Shown here: positions 23,753-31,390 of the stretch, piece after piece | How the letters are laid out: each line of letters starts with the position of its first letter | Numbering within the stretch: position 1 is the stretch's first letter | Source of the DNA: CAYVOX01 sp964453035 | GTDB lineage: Bacteria; Chloroflexota; Anaerolineae; Anaerolineales; Anaerolineaceae | Direction: 5' to 3' | DNA length: 36,781 nt | NCBI GenBank assembly: GCA_964453035.1 | Contig: CAYVOX010000016.1 | Coordinates: 1 to 36,781 of the forward strand | Made by a program: the position numbers and the translations under genes | The notes under the pieces: generated by a model | What the model saw: only the letters and a program-made list of their open reading frames with translations | Database searches by the model: none | What the model was told of the DNA's origin: nothing

Positions 23753-24346
23753 CTAACATAAACCGCAGCCATTCTTTCCAAAGTTGAACCGCTCAATTAA
23801 CGTGTAAACAGCTCCACCCGGAGTCAGCGTACTGCGGAACAGGCAGATTGCATCCACTTTCACCTCTCCCAGCCGTCCAACAACTGTACTTTTGACCAGT
23901 TCACCCAGTTTGAGCGCATCCTCCGGTTTTGCTGACTGATTCACCCGCCCCATCGTCAAGTGTGGTGTAAAACCCCGCTCCTCAGAGCCAAATCCAACCC
24001 GCTGGCAGCCTTCCTCAACCCGCTGGTAAAGAGCGATCAATTCAACGGGGGCTTTCACCCCAACCCAAACCACCCGTGGACGGTAGGCATTCGGAAATAC
24101 GCCAATGCCCTCCACCTGGAAAGCGAACGAATTGCATTGTCCAACCTCAGCCTTTAGCGCACTTTTCAAACGGCTCAATTCTGCCGGGGTAATCTCTCCC
24201 AGGAACTTTAATGTCAGGTGAATATTGCGCGGTTGCACCCACCGCACAGTTCCGCCCTTGGAGGAGAGGCGTTTCACCACCTCTTCAATCCCAAGCTGAA
24301 TCTCCACTGGCAGTTCGATGGCAATAAACGCCCGGATCGTGTCCAC
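23753..24346 (-). CDS. thpR: RNA 2',3'-cyclic phosphodiesterase ThpR (LigT)
   Basis: This 197-residue 2H phosphoesterase has two HxTx catalytic motifs, HLTLKFLGE and HLTMGRV, placed symmetrically. It opens with IRAFIAIELP as is usual for the family. It opens 2',3'-cyclic phosphate ends on RNA; the cellular role remains uncertain. GTG at 24346 is chosen because GAGG lies six bases upstream and because the family begins almost directly with RxFIAIELP. Upstream in-frame ATGs would add about 20 unsupported residues. It is followed by rsfS on the same strand, and the divergent gene is an LDH2-type dehydrogenase. Confidence 0.9.
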   Translation of the reverse strand: MDTIRAFIAIELPVEIQLGIEEVVKRLSSKGGTVRWVQPRNIHLTLKFLGEITPAELSRLKSALKAEVGQCNSFAFQVEGIGVFPNAYRPRVVWVGVKAPVELIALYQRVEEGCQRVGFGSEERGFTPHLTMGRVNQSAKPEDALKLGELVKSTVVGRLGEVKVDAICLFRSTLTPGGAVYTLIERFNFGKNGCGLC

Positions 24347-24475
24347 AGTCATCCTCATGATAGAAAATTGGCTTACCACCATTTTATATCGATTCAGGCC
24401 GTCTGGCGTCACCTGCTCGCCATCTTTTTTAGGATATACTTATAGGAGACTTAAACACACCCCGGAGGTACACAC

Positions 24476-25573
24476 ATGCCAAAATACTCACTCTTCAATG
24501 CTGATGCGCTCAAAGATTATGTCGTGCGCTTTTTTACCAGGCTGAACGTCCCCCCACAGGATGCCCGTGTTGCTGCCGAAGTGCTTATCTCCGCCGACCT
24601 GCGCGGCGTTGATTCCCACGGCATCATCCGCCTGAACTCATACTACGGCGACCGTTTACGCGTCGGCTGGATCAACCCCAACTCGCCCGTTACTACGCTC
24701 CATGAAACATCAACCACCCTGGCTTTAGATGGCGGCAACGGCCTCGGACAGGTGGTCTCCCACCAGGCCATGCAGCGCTGCATCCAAAAAGCCAAACAGA
24801 GCGGTATTGCCATGGTCACCATGCGCAATAGCAATCACTACGGCATCGCTGGCTACTACGCCATGATGGCGTTGCCCCAGAACATGATTGGCATCAGCTT
24901 CACAAACTCTCAACCGCTGGTCGCCCCAACTTATGGGCGCAAAGCCATGCTTGGCACCAATCCCATCGCTGTCGCGGTGCCGGCAGGCAAGGAACGCCCA
25001 TATGTTTTGGATATGGCTACCAGCATCGTCCCCATTGGCCGCATCACCGTCTTCGAAAAAGCCGGCAAAGAGATCCCCGTTGGATGGGGTATCGCCAGCG
25101 ACGGTCAGGTCACCGCCAACCCATCCGAAGTGCTGCATGGCGGCGCCCTCATGCCCCTGGGCGGCATAGACCTCATGCGCGGGTACAAGGGGTACGGCCT
25201 CGGCCTGCTGGTGGATATCTTCTGCGGAGTCCTCTCTGGGGGCCGCACTTACGGTGAGGATGTTGACCCGCACACCGAGCGTCCCGCCCGCACCTCCCAC
25301 TTCTTTGCCGCCATCGATATCGAAGCTTTCCGCCCCGCTGCTGAATTCATCGATGATATGGACGGCCTCATCCGCCAGCTTAAAGATTCGCCCAAAGCAG
25401 TTGACCAGGAACGCATCTACATCCACGGCGAAAAAGAATTCGAACGCGCCGAACGCTACGCAAAAGAAGGCGTGCCGCTCCTGCAAAAAGTCGTCACTGA
25501 GCTTACCAAATCTGGCAAAGAAGTTGGCGTTGAATTTGATTGCCCCGTCCTCGGCGTGATTGAGAAAGATTGA
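24476..25573 (+). CDS. LDH2/malate-lactate dehydrogenase family oxidoreductase
   Basis: This 365-residue NAD(P)-dependent oxidoreductase belongs to the LDH2/MDH2 superfamily, distinct from the Rossmann-fold lactate dehydrogenases. Motifs are DLRGVDSHGI, the catalytic-histidine region RNSNHYGIAGYY, GTNPIAVAVP, VLDMATSIV and the late YKGYGLGLLVDI. Relatives oxidise malate, L-lactate, sulfolactate or ureidoglycolate, so the substrate stays open. GGAGG seven bases before the ATG and a -10-like TATACT at 24435-24440 mark the start. No neighbour suggests a pathway; the next plus-strand gene, nusA, has its own promoter. Confidence 0.92.
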   Translation: MPKYSLFNADALKDYVVRFFTRLNVPPQDARVAAEVLISADLRGVDSHGIIRLNSYYGDRLRVGWINPNSPVTTLHETSTTLALDGGNGLGQVVSHQAMQRCIQKAKQSGIAMVTMRNSNHYGIAGYYAMMALPQNMIGISFTNSQPLVAPTYGRKAMLGTNPIAVAVPAGKERPYVLDMATSIVPIGRITVFEKAGKEIPVGWGIASDGQVTANPSEVLHGGALMPLGGIDLMRGYKGYGLGLLVDIFCGVLSGGRTYGEDVDPHTERPARTSHFFAAIDIEAFRPAAEFIDDMDGLIRQLKDSPKAVDQERIYIHGEKEFERAERYAKEGVPLLQKVVTELTKSGKEVGVEFDCPVLGVIEKD

Positions 25574-25593
25574 ACACAATCCCCAAATCCTCC

Positions 25594-25622
25594 TTGCGCC
25601 ATCCGCCGATTTATGCTAGAAT
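25594..25622 (+). promoter_or_regulatory. Promoter of the nusA operon
   Basis: TTGCGC (25594-25599), a 17-base spacer and TAGAAT (25617-25622) preceded by TGC, an extended -10. Transcription would start near 25629, giving a leader of about 85 bases that contains a strong hairpin. Confidence 0.6.
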
Positions 25623-25645
25623 AACGCTGTAAGTCATCTGATTGA

Positions 25646-25682
25646 ACGCACCGAAAAGTGGGCACGCCCCACTTTTCTGCGT
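25646..25682 (+). promoter_or_regulatory. Stable hairpin in the nusA leader
   Basis: Perfect 10-base arms GAAAAGTGGG (25653-25662) and CCCACTTTTC (25668-25677) flank a 5-base loop. Outer arms ACGCA (25646-25650) and TGCGT (25678-25682) extend the stem with a 2-base bulge. There is no long T-run after it, so it is not a standard terminator. Its position in the leader of a termination-factor gene suggests feedback on transcription or mRNA processing. Confidence 0.5.
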
Positions 25683-25714
25683 ATAAAAGGTAATGTGTCG
25701 GAGAAATACAAGGG

Positions 25715-27628
25715 ATGAAGAACGAGTTTACCCTGGCATTTAATGAGGTCATCGAGGATAAGCAACTCCCCAAGGAGGTTATCCTCAAAGCGCTGGAATC
25801 GGCAATGGTTTCTGCCTATCGTAAAGCGGTTAATGCCTCCACCGCTCAGCATGTAGAAGCCAGAATCGATCCGGAAACCGGTAAGGTTCTAATCTACGCG
25901 GAAAAAGAAGTTGCTGAGTCCGTGCAAGATTCGCGTACCGAGGTCACCCTCGAAGAGGCAAAAAAGGTCAACCCTGAAGCTGAACTGGGCAGCATGGTGA
26001 TTGTCGAAACCACCCCTGCCGATTTTGGCCGGGTTGCCGCTCAAACTGCGCGCCAGGTCATTCAACAGCGCATCCGCGATGCTGAACGGCAAATGCAGCT
26101 TGCCCACTTCGAAAAGCAACTTGGTGAAATCATCAGCGGTACGGTGCAAGCCATCAATGCTCAGGGTCTCACTCTGGGTCTTGATATGCGCGCCGAAAGC
26201 ATCATGGCCCGCAAAGATATGATCCCCGGCGAGCGTTTCCGCATTCACGACCGCGTCCGCGCCCTGGTTGCCGAAGTTAAAGATTCCAACCGCGGCCCGC
26301 AAATCGTCCTCTCGCGCACCCACCGAGACTTTCTTCGCCGCCTGCTTGAAAACGAAGTTCCCGAGATTTACCACGGCGTGGTTGAGATTCGCTCCATCGC
26401 CCGCGAACCCGGCGAACGCGCCAAGGTGGCTGTTTCCGCCACCCAGACCGGCATCGACCCGGTTGGTGCTTGCGTTGGCATCCGCGGCGTGCGCATCCAG
26501 GCTATCGTTCGCGAATTGCACGACGAAAAAATTGACGTTATCGAATGGAACACTGATCCGGCCATTTTCATCTCCAAAGCCATCAGCCCGGCTCGCGTCA
26601 GCGGCGTTTACCTCAATGAGAAGTCTTCAACCGGTAAGACTGCCACAGTCGTTGTTCCCGAAGACCAGCTCAGCCTGGCAATCGGTCGAGACGGCCAAAA
26701 TGCCCGTCTTGCCGCCAAATTAACCGGCTGGCGCATTGATATCAAGAGCGTCAGCGAAGCTGCCACCGAAGCCCTCTACAAGCTCCAGCAGGATCCATCC
26801 CTCGCAGCCCTCTTCCAGGATGGCGACCAATCCACCCAGGTGGAAGCCCTGCTTGCCAAACGTGCCGAAAACCGCGCGCTGACCCCCGAAGAGTACGATG
26901 CCCTCGCACGCTTTGTTGACCGCGTTGAACGGCGCTCCATTGCTCGCATCAAAGCAGAGAAAGAAACCACCCTCACTGCCGAGATGGAAGCCCTTACCCA
27001 GTCCATTCCCACCTCAATGGTAGGCGTCAATATTCTGGATACCAGCCTGCCCGAGCACGTTGCCTACATCCTCCAGGAAGCCGGTTATGCCACGGTTGGC
27101 GACCTGGCCATGCAGATGAAATCCCATCCTGATGACATCCTGCGCCTGCAAGGCATTGGCCCCAAGGCGATGTCCGAAATTAACAATCTCATGGAGCAGC
27201 TGGCTGCCCAGAAGGTAGCTGAGGAGCAAGCAGCTCAGCTCCTTGCAGCTGAAGCCGCCGCAGAGCAGGCTGTCACAGTGACGCCTGAGCCTGTTGGAGA
27301 GCTTGCCCAGCAGGATCAACCGGGGTCTGAAGCCGCCCAGCCCGAAGCTCAGGTCGCCGAGCCAGTTGCCGAACCTGCCCTTGAGGGTGAACCCACGGAA
27401 GAAGAAACCTCCTTTGAAACCATCTTCACCTTGCGACCCGATATGGTTGATACCGCTACCACCGAAGAGGTTGAAGAAGAGGAAGAAGTCACGCCTACCT
27501 CTGGAAAGACCAAGAAGAGCAAAAAGAAACGCAAGAGCGTTGAAGTGGTCTATGATCCGGATCGCGATGTCGTTGTATCCAAGAAGAAACACAAACGCGG
27601 CACCGCAGAATGGGATTGGGAATCGTAA
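25715..27628 (+). CDS. nusA: Transcription termination/antitermination protein NusA, with extended tail
   Basis: NusA binds RNA polymerase and nascent RNA, controlling pausing, termination and antitermination. Seen in order: N-terminal RNAP-binding domain (about 1-120), S1 domain (about 130-200), KH1 and KH2 (about 200-345, with GACVGIRGVRIQAIVREL and AIGRDGQNARLAAKLTGW), a helical region, and a helix-hairpin-helix segment (ILRLQGIGPKAMSEI near 470-485). Residues about 500-637 form an extra low-complexity tail, first Ala/Glu/Pro-rich, then lysine-rich (KTKKSKKKRKS), ending in a Trp-containing acidic tip. The leader holds a promoter and hairpin. It heads nusA-rnpM-infB-rbfA-nrnA-truB-ribF, the classic order. 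Confidence 0.96.
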   Translation: MKNEFTLAFNEVIEDKQLPKEVILKALESAMVSAYRKAVNASTAQHVEARIDPETGKVLIYAEKEVAESVQDSRTEVTLEEAKKVNPEAELGSMVIVETTPADFGRVAAQTARQVIQQRIRDAERQMQLAHFEKQLGEIISGTVQAINAQGLTLGLDMRAESIMARKDMIPGERFRIHDRVRALVAEVKDSNRGPQIVLSRTHRDFLRRLLENEVPEIYHGVVEIRSIAREPGERAKVAVSATQTGIDPVGACVGIRGVRIQAIVRELHDEKIDVIEWNTDPAIFISKAISPARVSGVYLNEKSSTGKTATVVVPEDQLSLAIGRDGQNARLAAKLTGWRIDIKSVSEAATEALYKLQQDPSLAALFQDGDQSTQVEALLAKRAENRALTPEEYDALARFVDRVERRSIARIKAEKETTLTAEMEALTQSIPTSMVGVNILDTSLPEHVAYILQEAGYATVGDLAMQMKSHPDDILRLQGIGPKAMSEINNLMEQLAAQKVAEEQAAQLLAAEAAAEQAVTVTPEPVGELAQQDQPGSEAAQPEAQVAEPVAEPALEGEPTEEETSFETIFTLRPDMVDTATTEEVEEEEEVTPTSGKTKKSKKKRKSVEVVYDPDRDVVVSKKKHKRGTAEWDWES

Positions 27629-27631
27629 GGC

Positions 27632-27967
27632 GTGACCAAGAAAACTGGTAAAAGAGTTAAGCATGTGCCCCAGCGAACCTGCGTGGCTTGCCGCCAGGTT
27701 CTCCCTAAACGGACGCTCATCCGGGTTGTCCGCGCCGCAGAAGGTGTCAGTGTGGATCTCACTGGAAAGGCTAACGGCAGAGGCGCCTATCTTCACAACC
27801 TCCGCTCCTGCTGGGAAAAGGGTCTTCAAGGTTCGCTGGCGCATGCGTTAAAAGTTGAACTATCCGATCAGGACCGGTTGAACCTGCAAAATTTTATGGC
27901 TCAATTGGAAGAATCAACCCTGCCTTCCAGGGAATCGGCGCCGAAAATCCAGTCCAACGGCGCGTAA
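27632..27967 (+). CDS. rnpM: RNase P modulator RnpM (YlxR, DUF448)
   Basis: This 111-residue protein has the YlxR signature RTCVACRQVLPKRTLIRVV and GRGAYLHNLRSCWEKGL, matching the small nucleic-acid-binding fold found between nusA and infB in many bacteria. YlxR has been described as a modulator of RNase P (RnpM). The GTG start is 3 bases after the nusA stop. The C-terminal 25 residues are Ser/Glu-rich and not conserved. It is followed by a 152-base spacer that carries infB leader elements. Confidence 0.9.
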   Translation: MTKKTGKRVKHVPQRTCVACRQVLPKRTLIRVVRAAEGVSVDLTGKANGRGAYLHNLRSCWEKGLQGSLAHALKVELSDQDRLNLQNFMAQLEESTLPSRESAPKIQSNGA

Positions 27968-28024
27968 GTTCAACGAGATGCATATGAAACAACCTTAGCC
28001 CGACCTGTCGATCGGCTCACCAGC

Positions 28025-28113
28025 GCAAATCTTTGCCTCCCGCAAGCCTGCAGAGCAGCGCTATCCAGATCGATGTGTCGCTATGATCTACGGTGCAAAT
28101 CTTTGCGAGGAGG
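28025..28113 (+). promoter_or_regulatory. infB leader: repeated GCAAATCTTTGC and anti-Shine-Dalgarno pairing
   Basis: The interrupted palindrome GCAAATCTTTGC occurs at 28025-28036 and again at 28095-28106. Just after the first copy, CCTCCCGCAA (28036-28045) is complementary over ten pairs, with one bulged A, to TTGCGAGGAGG (28103-28113), which includes the infB ribosome binding site. A folded mRNA would therefore hide the Shine-Dalgarno. This suggests translational control; it is read by eye, not folded. Confidence 0.5.
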
Positions 28114-28119
28114 TGCGTC

Positions 28120-29898
28120 ATGAGTGAGAGCGGGCGCAAAAAAATTGAACTGCCCACCAACATCACCGTGCGCGAGCTGGCTGTAAAAGTGGAAGCCAGC
28201 CCCATCCAGGTTATCAAAATCCTGATGTCCAATGGTGTGATGGCCAATATCAATCAAATGATTGATTACGATACCGCGGCCATTGTTGCTTCTGAATTTG
28301 GTTTCGATGCCAAAATCGAAGAACAAGAAGTCGAAGAAGTTAAAGAGACGGGTGAGATTCCCTTCTGGCGCCAAATCATCGCCAGTGAGGATCCCAGGCA
28401 CCTCGCCCCCCGCCCACCCGTCGTCACCATCCTCGGACATGTTGACCACGGCAAAACCACCCTGTTAGATGCCATCCGCCACACCAATGTTGCCCTTGGT
28501 GAGGCTGGCGGCATCACGCAGCACATCGGCGCCTACCAGGTCGAGCATAAGAATCGCCTCATCACCTTTCTCGATACCCCCGGTCACGCTGCCTTCACCG
28601 CCATGCGTGCCCGCGGCGCCCAGGGAGCGGATGTTGTCGTCCTCGTTGTGGCTGCCAATGACGGCGTTATGCCGCAAACAAAGGAAGCCATTGCCCACGC
28701 CAAAGCCGCGCGTGTGCCCATCGTCGTTGCCCTCAACAAAATCGACCGACCCGAAGCTAACCCAGATTTCGTCAAGCACCAATTAGCCGATGCTGGCCTG
28801 GTTCCAGATGAATGGGATGGCAGCACCATCGTCGTCCCGGTATCTGCCAAGCAAAAAAAGGGACTGGATGATCTTCTGGAAGCCATTCTGCTGGTTGCCG
28901 ATTCCAACGACATTCGCGCCAATCCCAACGGCAAAGTAATTGGAACCGTCATCGAAGCCTCAATTGATAAAGCCAAGGGCACCGTTGCTACATTGCTTGT
29001 CCAGAACGGCTCCCTTCAGATGGGAGATGTGGTCGTGGCTGGCACAGCCTACGGGCGCATTCGTGCCATGTTTGATTACCGCGGTCGCAAGGTTGCCAAA
29101 GTCAAACCCTCTACCCCCGTGCAGATCATGGGCCTCAACAACGTGCCTGAAGCCGGCGAACTCTTCCAGGTATACCCCTCGGAACGGGAAGCCCGCGTGG
29201 TCATCGAGGAACGCAAAAACCAGGCCAAAGAAGTCACCGCAGCCGCCCCTAAGGCTACCCTCGAAGAGTTGTTCCAGCGCTTCAAAGCTGGCGAGCTGCA
29301 GGAACTCCGTCTCATCATCAAGGCCGATGTTCAGGGTTCGCTTGAACCGATTACCAACTCCCTGAAGGAATTCAACACCGGCGAGATTAAGGTCAACGTC
29401 CTCCATGCTGAAGCCGGTAACATCACCGATAACGATGTTAATCTGGCTGCCGCCTCCCACGCTATTGTCGTTGGGTTCAACGTCCAGGCTGATGCTGCTG
29501 CTCGCCGCCTGGCAGAGGCTGAAGGTGTCTCCATTCGCCTGTACGATATCATCTACCGACTCATGGAAGATGTTGAAAAAGCCCTCAAAGGCATGCTTGA
29601 ACCCGAATTCACCGAAGTACCCCTGGGCCGCGCCGATGTCCTGGCTGTTTTTCGTATCTCAAAAATCGGCAATATTGCCGGTTGCAAGGTAACTCAGGGT
29701 GAAGTACGCCGCAACGCCAAAGTGCGCTTGCATCGCGGCAATGATATCCTCTTCGAAGGCGAAATCAGCTCCCTCAAACACGAAAAAGAGGACGTCAAAG
29801 AAGTTCGGACTGGTTTTGAGTGCGGCATTTCGCTTAAAAACTTCAACGATATCACTGTCGGTGATTGGATTGAGTGCTATTATATTGAAAGAAAGTAA
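28120..29898 (+). CDS. infB: Translation initiation factor IF-2, short form
   Basis: This GTPase places initiator fMet-tRNA on the small subunit and promotes subunit joining. After one IF2-N-type motif (ITVRELAVKVEASPIQVIKILMSNG and following, about residues 10-60), the G domain shows GHVDHGKTTLLDAI (G1), DTPGHAAFTAMR (G3) and NKIDRP (G4). Domain II and the C-terminal fMet-tRNA-binding domain II-like barrel (TQGEVRRNAKVRLHRG, FECGISLKNFNDI) follow. At 592 residues it lacks the long charged N-terminal extension of E. coli IF-2. ATG at 28120 is chosen because GAGGAGG lies six bases upstream; the frame is open further up but has no other site. Confidence 0.97.
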   Translation: MSESGRKKIELPTNITVRELAVKVEASPIQVIKILMSNGVMANINQMIDYDTAAIVASEFGFDAKIEEQEVEEVKETGEIPFWRQIIASEDPRHLAPRPPVVTILGHVDHGKTTLLDAIRHTNVALGEAGGITQHIGAYQVEHKNRLITFLDTPGHAAFTAMRARGAQGADVVVLVVAANDGVMPQTKEAIAHAKAARVPIVVALNKIDRPEANPDFVKHQLADAGLVPDEWDGSTIVVPVSAKQKKGLDDLLEAILLVADSNDIRANPNGKVIGTVIEASIDKAKGTVATLLVQNGSLQMGDVVVAGTAYGRIRAMFDYRGRKVAKVKPSTPVQIMGLNNVPEAGELFQVYPSEREARVVIEERKNQAKEVTAAAPKATLEELFQRFKAGELQELRLIIKADVQGSLEPITNSLKEFNTGEIKVNVLHAEAGNITDNDVNLAAASHAIVVGFNVQADAAARRLAEAEGVSIRLYDIIYRLMEDVEKALKGMLEPEFTEVPLGRADVLAVFRISKIGNIAGCKVTQGEVRRNAKVRLHRGNDILFEGEISSLKHEKEDVKEVRTGFECGISLKNFNDITVGDWIECYYIERK

Positions 29899-29909
29899 AA
29901 GGGAAAAAT

Positions 29910-29976
29910 CTTGCCATCCAGATGGATGAATCCAGGTTAACGGACCTCATTATCCACCCTGGTCTGTAATGGCAAG
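29910..29976 (+). promoter_or_regulatory. Structured spacer RNA between infB and rbfA
   Basis: A closing stem CTTGCCAT (29910-29917) and ATGGCAAG (29969-29976) is perfect over 8 pairs. Inside, CAGA (29919-29922) and CCAGG (29932-29936) pair with the continuous CCTGGTCTG (29958-29966). The intervening TGGATGAATCCA can form its own small hairpin. No T-run follows, and the rbfA ribosome binding site lies just outside. Confidence 0.5.
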
Positions 29977-29991
29977 AAATGGAGAGAAATC

Positions 29992-30384
29992 ATGCCCTCA
30001 AAATTGAGAATTCAACGCATTGCAGACCGCATCCGCGAAGAATTATCTGAAATGCTCATCAAAGAAGTTAGCGATCCCCGCCTGGACGGTATTTCCATCA
30101 CCGGCGTAAAAGTGGATCGCGAGTTGACCTACGCTGATATCTTTGTCTCTGCTGTTGAAGGCCACGCCCGCTCGCAGGAGGTGCTGGCTGGTTTAGAACG
30201 CGCTAATGGCTTCCTGCGCCACAGGCTCGCTGAGCGAATCGAGCTGCGCGTCTTCCCGCGCCTTCGTTTCCACTGGGATCCCACCCCGGAACGCGCCGAC
30301 CATATCGAACGCATCCTGGCCTCCATCCGCGCCGAAACCGCCAAAACAGACACCGCCCCGGAAGAAGACCATGGTAACGAGTGA
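29992..30384 (+). CDS. rbfA: Ribosome-binding factor A
   Basis: This 130-residue KH-fold protein is needed for late 16S rRNA maturation and 30S assembly. The family pattern is clear: RIQRIADRIREELSEMLIKEVSDPRL, then SITGVKVDRELTYADIFVS, and LRHRLAERIELRVFPRLRFHWDPT with the helix ADHIERILASI. GGAGAG five bases before the ATG is the ribosome binding site. The tail (ETAKTDTAPEEDHGNE) is short and acidic. Its last 14 bases overlap the start of the DHH phosphoesterase gene, indicating translational coupling. Confidence 0.95.
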   Translation: MPSKLRIQRIADRIREELSEMLIKEVSDPRLDGISITGVKVDRELTYADIFVSAVEGHARSQEVLAGLERANGFLRHRLAERIELRVFPRLRFHWDPTPERADHIERILASIRAETAKTDTAPEEDHGNE

Positions 30385-31357
30385 ACTGAACCGCGTCATC
30401 AAAGATATGTTCCAACGCGCCCACCGCATTCTGGTGGTCTCTCACATCCGCCCCGATGGGGATGCAGTTGGCTCCCTTATCGGCCTCGGCCTGGCGTTGG
30501 AGCACCTCGGCAAGGATGTCACCATGGGTCTTTCTGATGGCGTGCCACTCAGTTTTCGGACGCTCCCTTCATCCAACCGGGTGGTCCGCTCCGTCAGCGG
30601 TGAATTCGAGAGGGTTATCGTCGTCGATTGCTCAGACCTGCAGCGTACCGGCAGTATTCTCGGCGACCGCATCCCCGACCTCAATATTGACCATCACATC
30701 ACTAACGTCAATTTTGCGCGAATCAACTTTGTTGTGCCAGAAGCCGAAGCCACCGCAGCCATCCTCGCCGATTACCTTGAGCTCTGGGGACTCACCATCG
30801 ACGAACCGGTCTCTCGCGCCTTACTTACCGGCCTGGTCAGCGATACCCTTGGCTTTCGCACTTCCAACGTCACCCCTGCCACCTTGCATCGCGCCGCTCG
30901 CCTAATGGAACACGGCGCCAACCTTGCCGATCTCTACAACCGCGCTCTCATCCGCCGGACTTATGAGGCTGCCCGCTTTTGGGGCGAAGGGCTGGTAAAA
31001 TTACAACGTGATGGGCGCATCATCTGGACAATGCTTACCCTGGAAGATCGCGCCCGGGTTTCCTACCCCGGGAACGATGATGCAGATCTGGTCAACGTCA
31101 TCTCAGCCATCGATGAAAGCGACATCGGCATTATCTTTGTTGAACAACCGAATAACCACGTTAAGGTCAGCTGGCGCTCTCAACCCGGCTGGGATGTTTC
31201 GCAGCTCGCCTTCAGCTTTGGCGGTGGTGGTCATCCCGCAGCTGCCGGAGCGGATATTCCCGGTAATCTCGCCGAAGTCACCGAAAAAGTCTTGACAGCA
31301 ACCCGGCAAGTGATACAAAATGGAAATAACAATCAAAACAAGAAAAATGAAAGCTAA
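30371..31357 (+). CDS. nrnA: DHH-family phosphoesterase (NrnA-like oligoribonuclease/pAp phosphatase)
   Basis: This 328-residue DHH-DHHA1 enzyme has HIRPDGDAVGS (DGDA motif), VDCSD, NIDHHITN (the DHH motif) and, in the DHHA1 domain, FGGGGHPAAAGADI. NrnA-type enzymes degrade nanoRNAs and 3'-phosphoadenosine phosphate and commonly sit between rbfA and truB, exactly as here. ATG at 30371 is chosen because it overlaps the rbfA end by 14 bases and gives a family-length protein. The frame extends further upstream inside rbfA without a better site. The C-terminal Asn/Lys tail is not conserved. Which of the two substrates is physiological cannot be told from sequence. Confidence 0.9.
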   Translation: MVTSELNRVIKDMFQRAHRILVVSHIRPDGDAVGSLIGLGLALEHLGKDVTMGLSDGVPLSFRTLPSSNRVVRSVSGEFERVIVVDCSDLQRTGSILGDRIPDLNIDHHITNVNFARINFVVPEAEATAAILADYLELWGLTIDEPVSRALLTGLVSDTLGFRTSNVTPATLHRAARLMEHGANLADLYNRALIRRTYEAARFWGEGLVKLQRDGRIIWTMLTLEDRARVSYPGNDDADLVNVISAIDESDIGIIFVEQPNNHVKVSWRSQPGWDVSQLAFSFGGGGHPAAAGADIPGNLAEVTEKVLTATRQVIQNGNNNQNKKNES

Positions 31358-31390
31358 AGCATTAGCAGATCATACCTGGAGCGACGTCAA

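Noticed and set aside
24725..25579. Long open frame of 284 codons on the minus strand opposite the LDH2-type gene
   Set aside because: It lies wholly opposite a gene with clear family motifs, has no ribosome binding site and no recognisable domain. It is a GC-driven shadow.
27014..27844. 276-codon minus-strand frame opposite nusA and rnpM
   Set aside because: Low-complexity Gly/Phe-rich translation of the nusA tail's complement, without start signals.
27968..28092. Small leader-peptide gene between rnpM and infB
   Set aside because: Only a six-codon ATG frame near 27977 is present, without a ribosome binding site; RNA pairing explains the region better.
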